Under the pieces are notes generated by a model that saw nothing but the letters and a program-made list of their open reading frames with translations, was not told the DNA's origin and searched no databases. Made by a program: the position numbers and the translations under genes. 64,000 bases of DNA, from assembly GCF_900446215.1 (NCBI RefSeq), contig NZ_UAQZ01000013.1, positions 744,001 to 808,000 of the forward strand, written 5' to 3'. This document shows, one piece after another, positions 17,773-26,877 of the stretch. The DNA comes from Burkholderia cenocepacia. Its GTDB lineage: Bacteria > Pseudomonadota > Gammaproteobacteria > Burkholderiales > Burkholderiaceae. How positions within the stretch are numbered: the first letter of the stretch is position 1; each line of letters begins with the position of its first letter.

Positions 17773-18185
17773 GACGCCTGCCCCTGGGCGGACGCATCCA
17801 GCGGCATGGCCATCAGCTCCCACGTATGACCGTCCGGATCGGTGAACCCATGGCCGTACATGTTCGGATACTCGCGCGGCGCCTGCGGCGCGGCCCCGCC
17901 GGCCGCCAGCGCCTTCGCGACGAGCCCGTCGACTTCGGCACGGCTGTCGCACGACAGGCACGACAACACCTGGATATGCGTGGCCGGATCGATGATCGTC
18001 TTGTCGGTGAAGGTCTGGAAAAACGGCCGCACCAGCAGCATCGCGAAGATCGTGTCGCTGATCTTGATGCAGGCGGCCTGCTCGTTGGTATAGGCCGGCA
18101 CGACCTCGAAGCCGAGCGCCTGGTAGAACGTCTTCGCGCGCGGCAGGTCGGCTACCGGCAGGTTGATGAAAACCATCTTGTGCAT
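17769..18185 (-). CDS. VOC (glyoxalase/bleomycin-resistance-like) family protein
   Basis: VOC-superfamily protein of 138 residues with two beta-alpha-beta-beta-beta modules: MVFINLPVADLPRAKTFYQ at the N-terminus and GHGFTDPDGHTWELMAM at the C-terminus. The substrate is unknown. The ATG at 18185 is preceded by GGAG. The stop overlaps the GTG start of the sigma factor by four bases, so the two are translationally coupled. VOC proteins often accompany DGPF proteins in ECF42 operons. Confidence 0.88.
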   Translation of the reverse strand: MHKMVFINLPVADLPRAKTFYQALGFEVVPAYTNEQAACIKISDTIFAMLLVRPFFQTFTDKTIIDPATHIQVLSCLSCDSRAEVDGLVAKALAAGGAAPQAPREYPNMYGHGFTDPDGHTWELMAMPLDASAQGQAS

Positions 18186-18210
18186 GACGGATACTCCGGT
18201 GAGGTGGGAT

Positions 18211-18630
18211 TCAGGCGTGGCTGCGGCCGACGTGGAGGTCGCGGAACCGCTCGACCGCGTCGCTCGGCGTGAGGTCGTCGAGCTCGAACAGCGGCCGCAC
18301 CTCGATCTCGCAGTCGAGTTCGGCGCCGAACGGCGCGGGGAACCGGCGCGTCCATTCGAGCGCCTCGTCGCGCGAGCGCACCTGGATCAGCGTATAGCCG
18401 GCGATCAGTTCCTTCGTTTCGGCGAACGGGCCGTCGATCACCGTGCCCTTGCCGCCCGTGTAGCGCACGCGCCAGCCGTGGGCGCTCGACCGCAGGCCGT
18501 TGGCGTCGAGCAGCACGCCGGCTTTCGCCAGCTCCTCGTGATAGACCGTCATGGCCTCGACCAGCCGGTTGTCCGGCAACGCGTCGGATTCGCTGACGGC
18601 GTTCGCCCGGATCATGATCATGAATCGCAT
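18211..18630 (-). CDS. YCII-related (DGPF domain) protein
   Basis: Small cytoplasmic protein of 139 residues in the YCII/DGPF family. It begins MRFMIMIRANAVSES and carries the family motif as VIDGPFAETKELIAGYTLI. The ATG at 18630 has AAGGAG six bases upstream. It is the second gene of the leftward operon ending in the ECF42 sigma factor, 25 bp before the VOC gene. The molecular function of DGPF proteins is not established. Confidence 0.88.
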   Translation of the reverse strand: MRFMIMIRANAVSESDALPDNRLVEAMTVYHEELAKAGVLLDANGLRSSAHGWRVRYTGGKGTVIDGPFAETKELIAGYTLIQVRSRDEALEWTRRFPAPFGAELDCEIEVRPLFELDDLTPSDAVERFRDLHVGRSHA

Positions 18631-18755
18631 CGTTTACTCCTTGTCGTCGGTGGAAGGCGGCGCCCGTTCCGCGGCGCCTTATCCGGACGACGGGCGGAAG
18701 ATGGCCGGATCGACATGCGCCACGACAAATCAGGGTAAATACCGAGTCGCGACGT

Positions 18756-19109
18756 TCACAGGAAGCACGGGCCGACCGCGCGCACCTCGACCGTGCACCA
18801 TTGCGCGGCCGGGCACTGGCGCGCGATTTCGATCGCTTCCTCGCGCGTGTCGACGTCGACGAGGAAGAAGCCGCCGACCATCTCCTTCGCCTCGGCGAAC
18901 GGGCCGTCGAGCAGGCGCGTCTCGCCGTCGCGCACCTGCACGCGCGTGCCGCGCTCGGACCGCTCGAGCGACTCGACGCCGCGCAGCACGCCGCGGGCCT
19001 TCAGCGACTCGGCGAAATCGACCATCCGCGCATAGAGCGCCTGACCTTCGTCGAGGGTGCGCTCGGCGCGCTGTTCGGTCGGTTCGACAATCAACAGCAT
19101 GTAAGACAT
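18756..19109 (-). CDS. YCII-related (DGPF domain) protein
   Basis: Second DGPF protein, 117 residues, starting MSYMLLIVEPTEQRAERTL with the motif LLDGPFAEAKEMVGGFFLV. It is a paralogue of the next gene downstream but clearly diverged. AGGAG lies six bases before the ATG at 19109. It is the first gene of the ECF42 cluster; 125 bp separate it from the second, so an internal promoter is possible. Paired DGPF genes beside an ECF42 factor are a recurring arrangement. Confidence 0.87.
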   Translation of the reverse strand: MSYMLLIVEPTEQRAERTLDEGQALYARMVDFAESLKARGVLRGVESLERSERGTRVQVRDGETRLLDGPFAEAKEMVGGFFLVDVDTREEAIEIARQCPAAQWCTVEVRAVGPCFL

Positions 19110-19315
19110 GGATTTCTCCTGTGGGGACGGGGCGCGGCGGCATGCGCCGGGCGAGCGGCACGCGGCGCCCGGTGCAAAAGCGTAACAGCCGCGAGGCGGC
19201 TTGCCGCATCGTTGGCCAATCGGTACTGGCCGGACGGCCATTTCGGCCGCAGCCTGACATTTTGCCTTCAAGATGCGGTCCCGAACTGTCGGATTTTGAT
19301 CCTGTGGACCGTCTC

Positions 19316-21172
19316 ATGTCACGCCCGCTTCCCCTGTTTGCCGTCGCGCCGTTCGTGGCGTCGTCCGTCGGGCTGTCCGTGGCCCTCTGTGCCCGGCCCG
19401 CCGCCGCGCTGCCGGTCAGTAGCGGCTGCGGCGGCGCGGCCACGGCGATCGCCGAGATCCGTCGCGCCGGCGGCCCGTCGCCGCTCGCCGGGCAAACGAC
19501 GTCGATCGAAGCGGTCGTCACCGCGGCGTTCAGTGGCGCCGACGGCCTGGGCGGCTTCTTCGTCCAGCAGGCCGACGCGCAGCGGCGCCGGCGGCCGGGT
19601 ATCCCGGAAGGCCTGTTCGTCTACGCACCGAACGCACGGGCGGCGCCCGGCGATCTCGTGCATCTGACGGGCAAGGTCGACGAGCAATACGGCCGCACGC
19701 AATTCACGCTGACGGGCGGTATGGCCGTCTGCGCGCGCGGGCAGACGGTCACGCCGGCGACGCTCACGCTGCCGGTCGCGTCGCCGGCCGTCCTGGCCGC
19801 GCACGAAGCGATGCGCGTACGCCTGCCGCAAACGCTGACGGTCAGCGATACCCACGAACTCGGCCGCTACGGCAGCATCGTGCTGAGCAACGGCCGGCTG
19901 CGCACGCCGACCCAGGTCGGGCCGCCGGCCGACGCCGCCGCGCACGCCGCGGCCAACGCACTGAACCGCATCGTGCTCGACGATGGGTCGAGCCGGCGCG
20001 ACCCGGCGACCGTCCGCTATCCGCCGCCCGCACTGAGCGCCGCCAACACGCTGCGCGCGGGCTATACGGTACGCGGCGTCGAAGGCGTGCTCGAATGGCG
20101 CTACGGCACCTGGCGGCTGCAGCCGGTGGCCGGCGCGGCGCCCGTCTTCGATCCCGCCGCGAACCCGCGTCGCGCGGCACCGGCCCGGCATCCCGATGCC
20201 GACGTGCGCGTCGTGTCGTTCAATGTCTTCAATTATTTCAACGGTGACGGCCATGGCGGCGGATTCGACGCACCGGGCAACCGCGGCGCGAAAACGCCCG
20301 CCGCGTTCGCGCGGCAGGAAGCGAAGATCGTCGCGGCGTTGCGCGCGTTGCGCGCCGACGTGATCGGGCTGATGGAAATCGCGAACAACGGCCACGGCGA
20401 CGCGAGCGCCATCCGGCGGCTCGCCGCGCAGCTCGGCGACGGCTGGCGCACGGTCGACCCCGGCACCGCGCGGCTGGGTCGCGACGCGATCGCGGTCGCA
20501 CTGCTGTACGACAGCCGCACGGTCGAGCCGGTCGGGCGCGCCGCCACCGTCGCCCTCGGCGGCCGCCATCGCCCGCCGCTCGCGCAGACGTTCCGGCGCA
20601 TCGGCGGCACGCACGCTTTTACCGTCGCGGTCAATCACCTGAAGTCGAAGAATTGCCCGCACGCGAGCGGCGCCAATCTCGACCAGTCCGACGGCCAGGG
20701 CTGCTGGAATGCGGCGCGCACGCGGGCCGCCGCGCGCGTCGCCGACTGGCTCGCCACCTCGCCGACGGGCGTCGCCGCCGGCGGCGTGCTGCTGATCGGC
20801 GATCTGAACAGTTATGCGAAGGAAGACCCGGTTCGCGCGCTCGAGGCGCGCGGCTATGCGAACCTGGTGGCGCGCTTCGTCGGCGATGCTGCGTACAGCT
20901 ACGTATTTCGCGGCGAAGCCGGCAATCTCGACCATGCGCTGGCCACGCCGCCGCTCGCCGCGCGCGTGAAAGCCGTGCGGTTCTGGCACATCAACGCCGA
21001 CGAACCGCTCGTTCTGCAACCCGTGCCCGATTACAAAACGTCCGCGCGCCGGTCGACTTATTACGCACCCGACGCCTACCGCTCGTCGGACCACGATCCC
21101 GTCGTCATCGACGTCGCGCTGGACGACCCCGCCGCGCAACCGGCACCGGGCACAAATCGTGCGCATCGATGA
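19316..21172 (+). CDS. secreted endonuclease/exonuclease/phosphatase-family nuclease (ExeM-like)
   Basis: Exported nuclease of 618 residues. A signal peptide covers about the first 30 residues (MSRPLPLFAVAPFVASSV, ending near ARPAAALP). The middle holds an OB-fold region typical of extracellular ExeM/YhcR nucleases. The C-terminal EEP domain has its motifs in order: VVSFNVFNYFNG, VIGLMEIANNG with the metal-binding glutamate, AVNHLKSKNC, LIGDLNSYAKE and SSDHDPVVID with the catalytic aspartate-histidine pair. It could degrade extracellular DNA, for nutrition or biofilm remodelling; the target is inferred. No ribosome-binding site stands out, and a GTG four codons upstream is an alternative start. 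Confidence 0.87.
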   Translation: MSRPLPLFAVAPFVASSVGLSVALCARPAAALPVSSGCGGAATAIAEIRRAGGPSPLAGQTTSIEAVVTAAFSGADGLGGFFVQQADAQRRRRPGIPEGLFVYAPNARAAPGDLVHLTGKVDEQYGRTQFTLTGGMAVCARGQTVTPATLTLPVASPAVLAAHEAMRVRLPQTLTVSDTHELGRYGSIVLSNGRLRTPTQVGPPADAAAHAAANALNRIVLDDGSSRRDPATVRYPPPALSAANTLRAGYTVRGVEGVLEWRYGTWRLQPVAGAAPVFDPAANPRRAAPARHPDADVRVVSFNVFNYFNGDGHGGGFDAPGNRGAKTPAAFARQEAKIVAALRALRADVIGLMEIANNGHGDASAIRRLAAQLGDGWRTVDPGTARLGRDAIAVALLYDSRTVEPVGRAATVALGGRHRPPLAQTFRRIGGTHAFTVAVNHLKSKNCPHASGANLDQSDGQGCWNAARTRAAARVADWLATSPTGVAAGGVLLIGDLNSYAKEDPVRALEARGYANLVARFVGDAAYSYVFRGEAGNLDHALATPPLAARVKAVRFWHINADEPLVLQPVPDYKTSARRSTYYAPDAYRSSDHDPVVIDVALDDPAAQPAPGTNRAHR

Positions 21173-21469
21173 CGCGTCGGGTAGTGCATTTGCATCAACA
21201 ACCAACCTGCAACGGCACTATTTACCTGATGCCCCTGGCGACGCCATATTTACCGGACATTCACTGCGCCCCGCTGCTCGACACGCTGTACCGCCCCGAC
21301 ACGCGAAATTTTTTCAACCGCTGCGCGGCCCCGCGCGACGGGGCTCCCCGGCGATCCTGCCGACGCATTGAAAATTTGTCTCGAAACTCAATCGGATCAA
21401 GTGAATCACATCAGTTGCTGCGATTCGTCTTATCTTCAAATTGCCTGGAATCAAAGGAGGATAAACACC

Positions 21470-21856
21470 ATGGCGCTTACCGACTCGATCGAACACAAGC
21501 TGGACCGCGGCCTGTCCGACATCCGTCGCACCGGCCGGCGCGTGGGCCGCACGACGCGCTCGGCGGCCCGCGACCTGCATGCCGACGTGACCGACGATCT
21601 GCGCGGGCTGGTCGACGAACTGGAAGATCTGCTGAAGAACGATGGCGATGGCGATATCGCCGCCCTGCGCAAGCGCGTGCAATCGCGGCTCGATGAAGCG
21701 CGCAGCGCGCTCGACTACGCGTCGGGCAGCGCGGCCGCCCGGCTGCGCGATTCGGCCGAACGCGTATCGCAGGCCGTGCACGACAACCCCTGGCAAACCG
21801 CCGGCGTCGTCGCGGGCCTCGCGTTCGTTGCGGGCCTGCTCCTTTCCCGCCGTTGA
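21470..21856 (+). CDS. DUF883 family (ElaB/YqjD-like) membrane-anchored protein
   Basis: Protein of 128 residues in the ElaB/YqjD/DUF883 family. The N-terminal two thirds form an amphipathic, coiled-coil-like helix (LVDELEDLLKNDGDGDIAAL, LDEARSALDYASGSAA). The C-terminus ends in one membrane helix (AGVVAGLAFVAGLLLSRR), giving inner-membrane tail anchoring. Relatives bind ribosomes in stationary phase in E. coli; whether this one does is not known. The start at 21470 has an almost ideal ribosome-binding site, AAAGGAGG. It is followed by the SYLF lipoprotein, probably in the same transcript. Confidence 0.9.
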   Translation: MALTDSIEHKLDRGLSDIRRTGRRVGRTTRSAARDLHADVTDDLRGLVDELEDLLKNDGDGDIAALRKRVQSRLDEARSALDYASGSAAARLRDSAERVSQAVHDNPWQTAGVVAGLAFVAGLLLSRR

Positions 21857-21920
21857 ACGGGGCCGCGTGCAACGCCGCCCGCCCCGCCCGTCATCCATCT
21901 GACAACGAAGGAGAACCGCC

Positions 21921-22505
21921 ATGCAGAAGTCCCTCGCCATGAAAGCCGCCGCCGCCGTGATGCTGGGCAGCCTCGCCCTCGCCGGCTGCACGACCACGTC
22001 CGGCAAACCCGATAGCGCCGCGGCCAGCGCGTCGAAGCGTCAGTCGATCGACGCCAGCGTGAACGCCACGCTGTCGCGCCTGTATTCGACGGTGCCGGGT
22101 TCGCGCGACCTGGTCTCGAAAGCACGCGGCGTCCTCGTGTTCCCGAACGTGCTGCAGGCCGGCTTCATCGTCGGCGCCCAGTCCGGCAACGGCGCGCTGC
22201 GGGTCGGCGGCAGCACCGTCGGCTACTACAACACGTCGTCGCTGTCGGTCGGCCTGCAGGCCGGCGCGCAGTCGAAGGCGGTCGTGTTCCTGTTCATGAC
22301 GCAGGATGCGCTCGACTCGTTCCGCAAGTCGGACGGCTGGTCGGCCGGCGCCGACGCATCGGTCGCGGTCGTGAAGGTCGGCGCGAACGGCGCGGTCGAC
22401 TCCAACACGGCTACCGCGCCGGTGGAAGTGCTGGTCCTGACCAACGCGGGCCTGATGGGCGACCTGTCGGTGAACGGCACGAAGGTCACCAAGCTCAACA
22501 TCTGA
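21921..22505 (+). CDS. SYLF-domain (YSC84-like) lipoprotein
   Basis: Secreted lipoprotein of 194 residues. The signal peptide MQKSLAMKAAAAVMLGSLAL leads to the lipobox LAGC. The rest is a SYLF/YSC84 lipid-binding domain with ARGVLVFPNVLQAGFIVGA, VGGSTVGYYNTSSLSVGLQ and TNAGLMGDLSVNGTKV. Bacterial members are often stress-induced envelope proteins with no defined function. AAGGAG precedes the ATG. It lies 64 bp after the DUF883 gene. Confidence 0.9.
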   Translation: MQKSLAMKAAAAVMLGSLALAGCTTTSGKPDSAAASASKRQSIDASVNATLSRLYSTVPGSRDLVSKARGVLVFPNVLQAGFIVGAQSGNGALRVGGSTVGYYNTSSLSVGLQAGAQSKAVVFLFMTQDALDSFRKSDGWSAGADASVAVVKVGANGAVDSNTATAPVEVLVLTNAGLMGDLSVNGTKVTKLNI

Positions 22506-22731
22506 CGACGCGGTACGCGGCCTCGCGCCGCGTTCGCTTCCCGGCAGCGCCGCGGCCCCGGCCGCGGCGTTTTCGCATGTGTCTCACGCAGCGGCTATGA
22601 TGGCGGCACCTTTGCGGGCATACTCCGCATGGGCCGCCCGGCGGCGCATTGCGCCGCGAACCCGTGACGTTCGCGAACCGATCGCGCACGGGACAACGAG
22701 ATTCAATCAAACCACGCATCAATCTGCGCGA

Positions 22732-23793
22732 ATGTCACCCATGGATAGCGGACACGACCACCAAAAATTCTTCTACTTCCTGCTGTTCGCGGTCACCGTC
22801 GGACTGTGCTGGATCCTCGCGCCGTTCTCCGGCGCCGTGTTCTGGGGCACCATACTCGCGATCCTGTTCCAGCCCGTGCAACGCTGGCTCGCCGCACGCT
22901 TCGGCAAGCGGCGCAACCTTGCCGCGCTCGTCACGATGTCGCTGATCATCCTGATCGTGATCCTGCCGCTCGTGTTCGTCACGGCGACGCTCGTGCAGGA
23001 AATCGCGTACGTGTACCAGGAGCTCAAGGACGCGCAGCCGAATTATTCGCAGTACTTCCATGACATCATTCACGCGCTGCCGACGTCGATCCAGAACCTG
23101 CTGCAGAAGTACGGGCTGACCAACATCCCGGGCATCCAGAAGAAGCTGACCGACGGCGCCGCGCAGATCAGCCAGTTCGCGGCCGCCCAGGCGCTCAGCA
23201 TCGGCCAGAACACGTTCCAGTTCGTCGTGAGCTTCGGCGTGATGCTGTACATGGTGTTCTTCCTGCTGCGCGACGGCGGCGAGATCGGCCGTCGCGTGCG
23301 CCGCGCGCTGCCGCTCGACGAAGAACACAAGAACCTGCTGCTCGCGAAATTCACGACCGTCGTACGCGCCACCGTGAAGGGCAACATCGCGGTCGCGCTC
23401 GTCCAGGGCGCGCTGGGCGGCCTGATCTTCTGGATCCTCGGGATCGAGGGCGTGGTGCTGTGGGGCGCGCTGATGGCGTTCCTGTCGCTGCTGCCCGCGA
23501 TCGGCGCGAGCCTCGTGTGGGTACCGGCCGCGCTCTACTTCCTGATGATCGGCGCGGTCTGGAAATGCGTGATCCTCGTCGCGTTCTGCGTCGGCGTGAT
23601 CGGCCTCGTCGACAACCTGCTGCGCCCGATCCTCGTCGGCAAGGACACGAAGATGCCCGACTGGGTCGTGCTGATCTCGACCCTCGGCGGAATGGCGCTG
23701 TTCGGCATCAACGGCTTCGTGATCGGGCCGCTCGTCGCCGCGCTGTTCATGGCCAGTTGGGACATCTACGCACGCTCCGAACAGGGCGAATGA
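22732..23793 (+). CDS. AI-2E family transporter (PerM/TqsA-like permease)
   Basis: Inner-membrane permease of 353 residues with about eight hydrophobic segments, e.g. FYFLLFAVTVGLCWILAPF, LVTMSLIILIVILPLVFV and LMAFLSLLPAIGASLVWV. The central soluble region (PTSIQNLLQKYG, IPGIQKKLTDGA) and the C-terminal GINGFVIGPLVAALFMASW are characteristic. The family includes AI-2 exporters and Na+/H+ antiporters, so the substrate is open. An alternative start is ATG 22741. It ends at a strong hairpin facing a convergent gene. Confidence 0.88.
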   Translation: MSPMDSGHDHQKFFYFLLFAVTVGLCWILAPFSGAVFWGTILAILFQPVQRWLAARFGKRRNLAALVTMSLIILIVILPLVFVTATLVQEIAYVYQELKDAQPNYSQYFHDIIHALPTSIQNLLQKYGLTNIPGIQKKLTDGAAQISQFAAAQALSIGQNTFQFVVSFGVMLYMVFFLLRDGGEIGRRVRRALPLDEEHKNLLLAKFTTVVRATVKGNIAVALVQGALGGLIFWILGIEGVVLWGALMAFLSLLPAIGASLVWVPAALYFLMIGAVWKCVILVAFCVGVIGLVDNLLRPILVGKDTKMPDWVVLISTLGGMALFGINGFVIGPLVAALFMASWDIYARSEQGE

Positions 23794-23807
23794 CGCACGT
23801 CCGGCCG

Positions 23808-23839
23808 CCGGCGCTCCGCACGCCTGCGGAAAGCGCCGG
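23808..23839. terminator. bidirectional terminator between the permease and its convergent neighbour
   Basis: Inverted repeat CCGGCGCT/AGCGCCGG enclosing an inner CCGCA/TGCGG pair gives a long GC stem. It lies between two convergent stop codons, starting 14 bases after the permease stop. Confidence 0.7.
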
Positions 23840-24358
23840 TCAAGGATGACGGATATGGATCAGGACGGGCGCCACGGCGCCCGTTGCTTCATCCGCCGCG
23901 ACCGTCATCACGCCGCCATACGGGCCGACGCGCTGCACCCGGCCCGGCGCCAGCAGCACGCTTTGCCCGGTATGCGCATCGCGCCACGTGGCACGCACCG
24001 CCGTGCCGCTCTCGGGCGCGAACGGCGCGCCGTCGGGCCCGACCAGCGCCACCTGCGCACCGGCCAAACGCCGGCCATGCGCATCGAACCGGACCGTGGC
24101 CGTTGCTCTGCCGTCGACCGCCTGCTCCGCGTCGACGGGCACACCCGCCGGGGCATCGAGCGTCACGTCGTAGAGATCGACGAGCGAGCCGGTGAACCGG
24201 ACGACGCCATCCGACGCGGGCTGCCCAGCCGCCATCGCGTTCGACGTGGCAGCCGACATCGCGAGTACGACACCGAGCCCGAACAGCATCTTCCGCACGA
24301 CGCCGGCGCCTCCTGCCGTTGCCGTTGCCGTTGCCAACCGCTTCGCGTTGTTCCGCAT
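23840..24358 (-). CDS. putative exported protein, fimbrial-subunit-like
   Basis: Exported protein of 172 residues with a signal peptide: charged MRNNAKRLATATATAGG, hydrophobic core MLFGLGVVLAMSAATSN, likely cleavage after AMA. The mature protein starts with VVRFTGSLVDLYDVTLDA, which resembles chaperone-usher fimbrial minor subunits, but no usher or chaperone genes are nearby and no cysteine pair is present. GGGGAGG lies just upstream of the ATG at 24358. I do not recognise a defined family; the fimbrial likeness is weak. Confidence 0.7.
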   Translation of the reverse strand: MRNNAKRLATATATAGGAGVVRKMLFGLGVVLAMSAATSNAMAAGQPASDGVVRFTGSLVDLYDVTLDAPAGVPVDAEQAVDGRATATVRFDAHGRRLAGAQVALVGPDGAPFAPESGTAVRATWRDAHTGQSVLLAPGRVQRVGPYGGVMTVAADEATGAVAPVLIHIRHP

Positions 24359-24389
24359 GGTTCCTCCCCTCTACCGCGTCACCAGAAAA

Positions 24390-24423
24390 ACAGGCGGCGT
24401 GACGCGTCGGTCACGCCGCCTGT
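24390..24423 (-). terminator. Rho-independent terminator of the oxidoreductase gene
   Basis: A perfect 13-bp stem (ACAGGCGGCGTGA with its complement, 8-base loop) is followed on the minus strand by TTTTT. It lies about 130 bases past the stop at 24555, so it terminates leftward transcription from the SDR/MDR pair. Confidence 0.85.
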
Positions 24424-24554
24424 GTGCTGGCAATCACTGTAGGGAGAGCGGCCCGGACAATATATGGGACAAGTCCTAAACTGCAGCCGAATTGATCGAA
24501 CTCAACGCGACCGACACCGTCCCGCTGCCCGATGCGACCGAGGTCGCACGCCCG

Positions 24555-25571
24555 TCACGCGTGCGGATCGACGCGCAGCACGAGCTTGCCGCGATGGTCG
24601 CCGTCGAACAGGCGGTTCAGCACGTCAGGGGCGTTTTCGAGACCGTCGGCCACGGTTTCCTCGGCCTTGAGCCGGCCGTCGCGCAGCCAGCCCGCGAGCG
24701 TCTGCACGGCTTCGCGGCTCTTGCGGTAGTCGAGGATCAGAAAGCCGCGCATCGTCAATCGCTTCGAGATCAGCACGCCGACGTCGTCCGCCGCGCGGCC
24801 GCTGTTGTAGTTCGAGATCACGCCGCACAGCGCGACGCGCCCGCCGATCACCATCCGCGACAGCACCGCCCGCATCACCTCGCCGCCGACGTTCTCGAAG
24901 TTCACGTGCACGCCGTCCGGCGTCGCCGCCTTCAGTTGCTGGCGGAAATCGTCGGCCTTGTAGTCGACGGCCGCATCGAAGCCGAGCGTGTCGGTCAGGT
25001 AACGGCACTTGTCCGCGCCGCCCGCGATGCCGACCACCCGCGCGCCGTGGATCTTGCCGATCTGCCCGGCGATCGAGCCGACCGAGCCGGCCGCCGCCGA
25101 CACGACGAGCGTTTCGCCCGGTTGCACCGGCGCGATATCGGTCAGCCCGTAGTACGCGGTCAGCCCGCTCATCCCGCACGCGCCGAGCAGGGTCGGCAGC
25201 GGCAGCCCCGACTGCGCCGGCAGCTTCACGAGTTGCGCGGCCTGCTCGGCCGGCACGACCGCGTAGTCCTGCCAGCCGACCAGCCCCTGCACGAGATCGC
25301 CTTCCGCGAAACCCGCATGGCGCGACGCGACCACGCGGCCGATCCCGAGCGCGCGCATCACCTCGCCGATCGCGACGGGCGGCAGGTACTGCGGCACGTC
25401 GCTCATCCACACGCGGTTGGTCGGGTCCATCGACAGGTACAGCACGCGCACGAGCACCTCGCCGTCGGCGAGCGCCGGCACCGGCGTCTCGACGAGCGAA
25501 AAATGGTCGCGGCCGACCCGCCCTTCCGGGCGCGTCTTCAGCAGCAGCTGGCGGTTCACGGGTGTCGACAT
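24555..25571 (-). CDS. NADP-dependent medium-chain oxidoreductase (CurA-like)
   Basis: Zinc-independent medium-chain dehydrogenase/reductase of 338 residues, related to curcumin/enone reductases and prostaglandin/leukotriene reductases. The N-terminal catalytic domain has LSMDPTNRVWMSDVPQYLPP. The nucleotide-binding fold has VVSAAAGSVGSIAGQIGKI near residue 155 and VVGIAGGADKCRYL. It probably reduces an alpha,beta-unsaturated carbonyl; the substrate is unknown. GGAGGAG lies seven bases before the ATG at 25571. It follows the SDR gene by 37 bp, so the two probably form an operon. Confidence 0.9.
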   Translation of the reverse strand: MSTPVNRQLLLKTRPEGRVGRDHFSLVETPVPALADGEVLVRVLYLSMDPTNRVWMSDVPQYLPPVAIGEVMRALGIGRVVASRHAGFAEGDLVQGLVGWQDYAVVPAEQAAQLVKLPAQSGLPLPTLLGACGMSGLTAYYGLTDIAPVQPGETLVVSAAAGSVGSIAGQIGKIHGARVVGIAGGADKCRYLTDTLGFDAAVDYKADDFRQQLKAATPDGVHVNFENVGGEVMRAVLSRMVIGGRVALCGVISNYNSGRAADDVGVLISKRLTMRGFLILDYRKSREAVQTLAGWLRDGRLKAEETVADGLENAPDVLNRLFDGDHRGKLVLRVDPHA

Positions 25572-25608
25572 GATGTTCTCCTCCAATCGTTGTAATTCGG
25601 GATGCGCG

Positions 25609-26397
25609 TCAGACCGCGCACATGCCGCCGTCGATCACGAGTTCGGCGGCCGTCACGAAACGGCTCTCGTCGGACGCGAGATACACGGCCGCATGCGCGA
25701 CGTCGTCCGGCTCGCCGAGCCGGCGCAGCGGAATGCCGCGCGCGAGCTTGCGCGTCGCGTCGCGTTCGCCGAGCGACTGGAACAGCGGCTCGACGATTCC
25801 CGTGCGAATGAACGCCGGGTGAATCGAATTGCAGCGCACGTCGATCTCGCGCCGCGCGCAGTCGATCGCGATCGACTTCGTCAGCGACGCGACCGCCGCC
25901 TTCGATGCGTTGTACGCGGTGAAATCCGGCTCGACCTTGAACGCGGCGACCGACGAGATGTTGATGATCGACGCGGGATGGCTCTCGGCCAGATACGACA
26001 GCGCGTGCTTGCAGCCGAGCACGATGCTCTCGACGTTGATCGCCATCACGCGCCGCCATTCGTCCAGCTCGATTTGCGCGGGCGAACCGATCGAGCCGAC
26101 GCCCGCATTGTTGACGAGCACCGACAGAGCGCCCATCGCATCGGTCGCCTGCGCGAGCAGCGCCTGCCAGCGCGCTTCGTCGCGCACGTCCTGGGTCGCG
26201 GCGAACGCGACCGGCGTCGCGTGGCCCGCGTTGAGTTCCTGCGCGAACGCGTCGAGCACCGCCGCTTCCGCGATGTCGGTCAGGAACACGCGCGCGCCCT
26301 GCTCGACCATCCGGCGCGCGATCGCGCGGCCGAGGCCGCCGGCGGCGCCCGTGATGTATGCGCACTTGCCCGCGAGGCGCGGAGAAACGATTGTCAT
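25609..26397 (-). CDS. short-chain dehydrogenase/reductase
   Basis: Classical SDR of 262 residues. The cofactor motif TGAAGGLGRAIA follows KCAYI near residue 15, NNAG is present (VLVNNAGVGSI), and the catalytic triad is the serine in IINISSVAAF with YNASK. The C-terminal VTAAELVIDGGMCAV is typical. FLTDIAEA places an aspartate after beta-2, which suggests NAD(H) rather than NADP(H). The start at 26397 has AGGAG upstream. It is the first gene of the pair with the MDR reductase, suggesting sequential oxidation and reduction of a shared substrate. Confidence 0.9.
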   Translation of the reverse strand: MTIVSPRLAGKCAYITGAAGGLGRAIARRMVEQGARVFLTDIAEAAVLDAFAQELNAGHATPVAFAATQDVRDEARWQALLAQATDAMGALSVLVNNAGVGSIGSPAQIELDEWRRVMAINVESIVLGCKHALSYLAESHPASIINISSVAAFKVEPDFTAYNASKAAVASLTKSIAIDCARREIDVRCNSIHPAFIRTGIVEPLFQSLGERDATRKLARGIPLRRLGEPDDVAHAAVYLASDESRFVTAAELVIDGGMCAV

Positions 26398-26877
26398 GTG
26401 ACCTGCTCCTGTCGTGAATCGTCGTCGCGGAACGCTGCCGCAACGGGGTTTCCGTGTCGCTGCCAACCGACGTGCGCCGGTCGCCGCTGCGCCGACATGA
26501 CGGCGCGCCGCACGGATTCCGGGAGTATATCGAGATGAACGCGGCGCGCGCCGGACCGGCCGGGCGGCGTGCCCGCGCTCGAACGACAGCCAGCGTACGC
26601 GAATGCCGCCGATCGATGAAATGAATATTCGTTATGCCCGGTCATAGGCACCGTTCATGAGCCGAACGTACCGGCGCCCATGCGCGAACAGCACGGCGCG
26701 ACCGGTCGGATGGGCTGCGTCGGCTCGTCGACTATCGGGATAACGGGCGTTGCGTTCCGCGTGGGCGAGGAAGCAATCGAGAAGATGATCCGGCGTCGAA
26801 TCCTGCACCTCGCCGGAAAGCGCCGGACGAACGCCGGCGGCAGGAAAGCGGGCCGCAGCGCCCGCCATCGGCAACCG
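26398..26877. other. 480-bp intergenic region without a supported gene
   Basis: It lies upstream of the leftward SDR gene and downstream of the PAP2 gene. It should contain the SDR promoter. The open frames here look like background in GC-rich DNA. A slightly AT-rich patch (GAATATTCGTTATG near 26620) is the only visible landmark. Confidence 0.4.

Noticed and set aside
26632..26874. 80-codon frame between the SDR and PAP2 genes
   Set aside because: Composition and lack of homology match background GC-rich frames.
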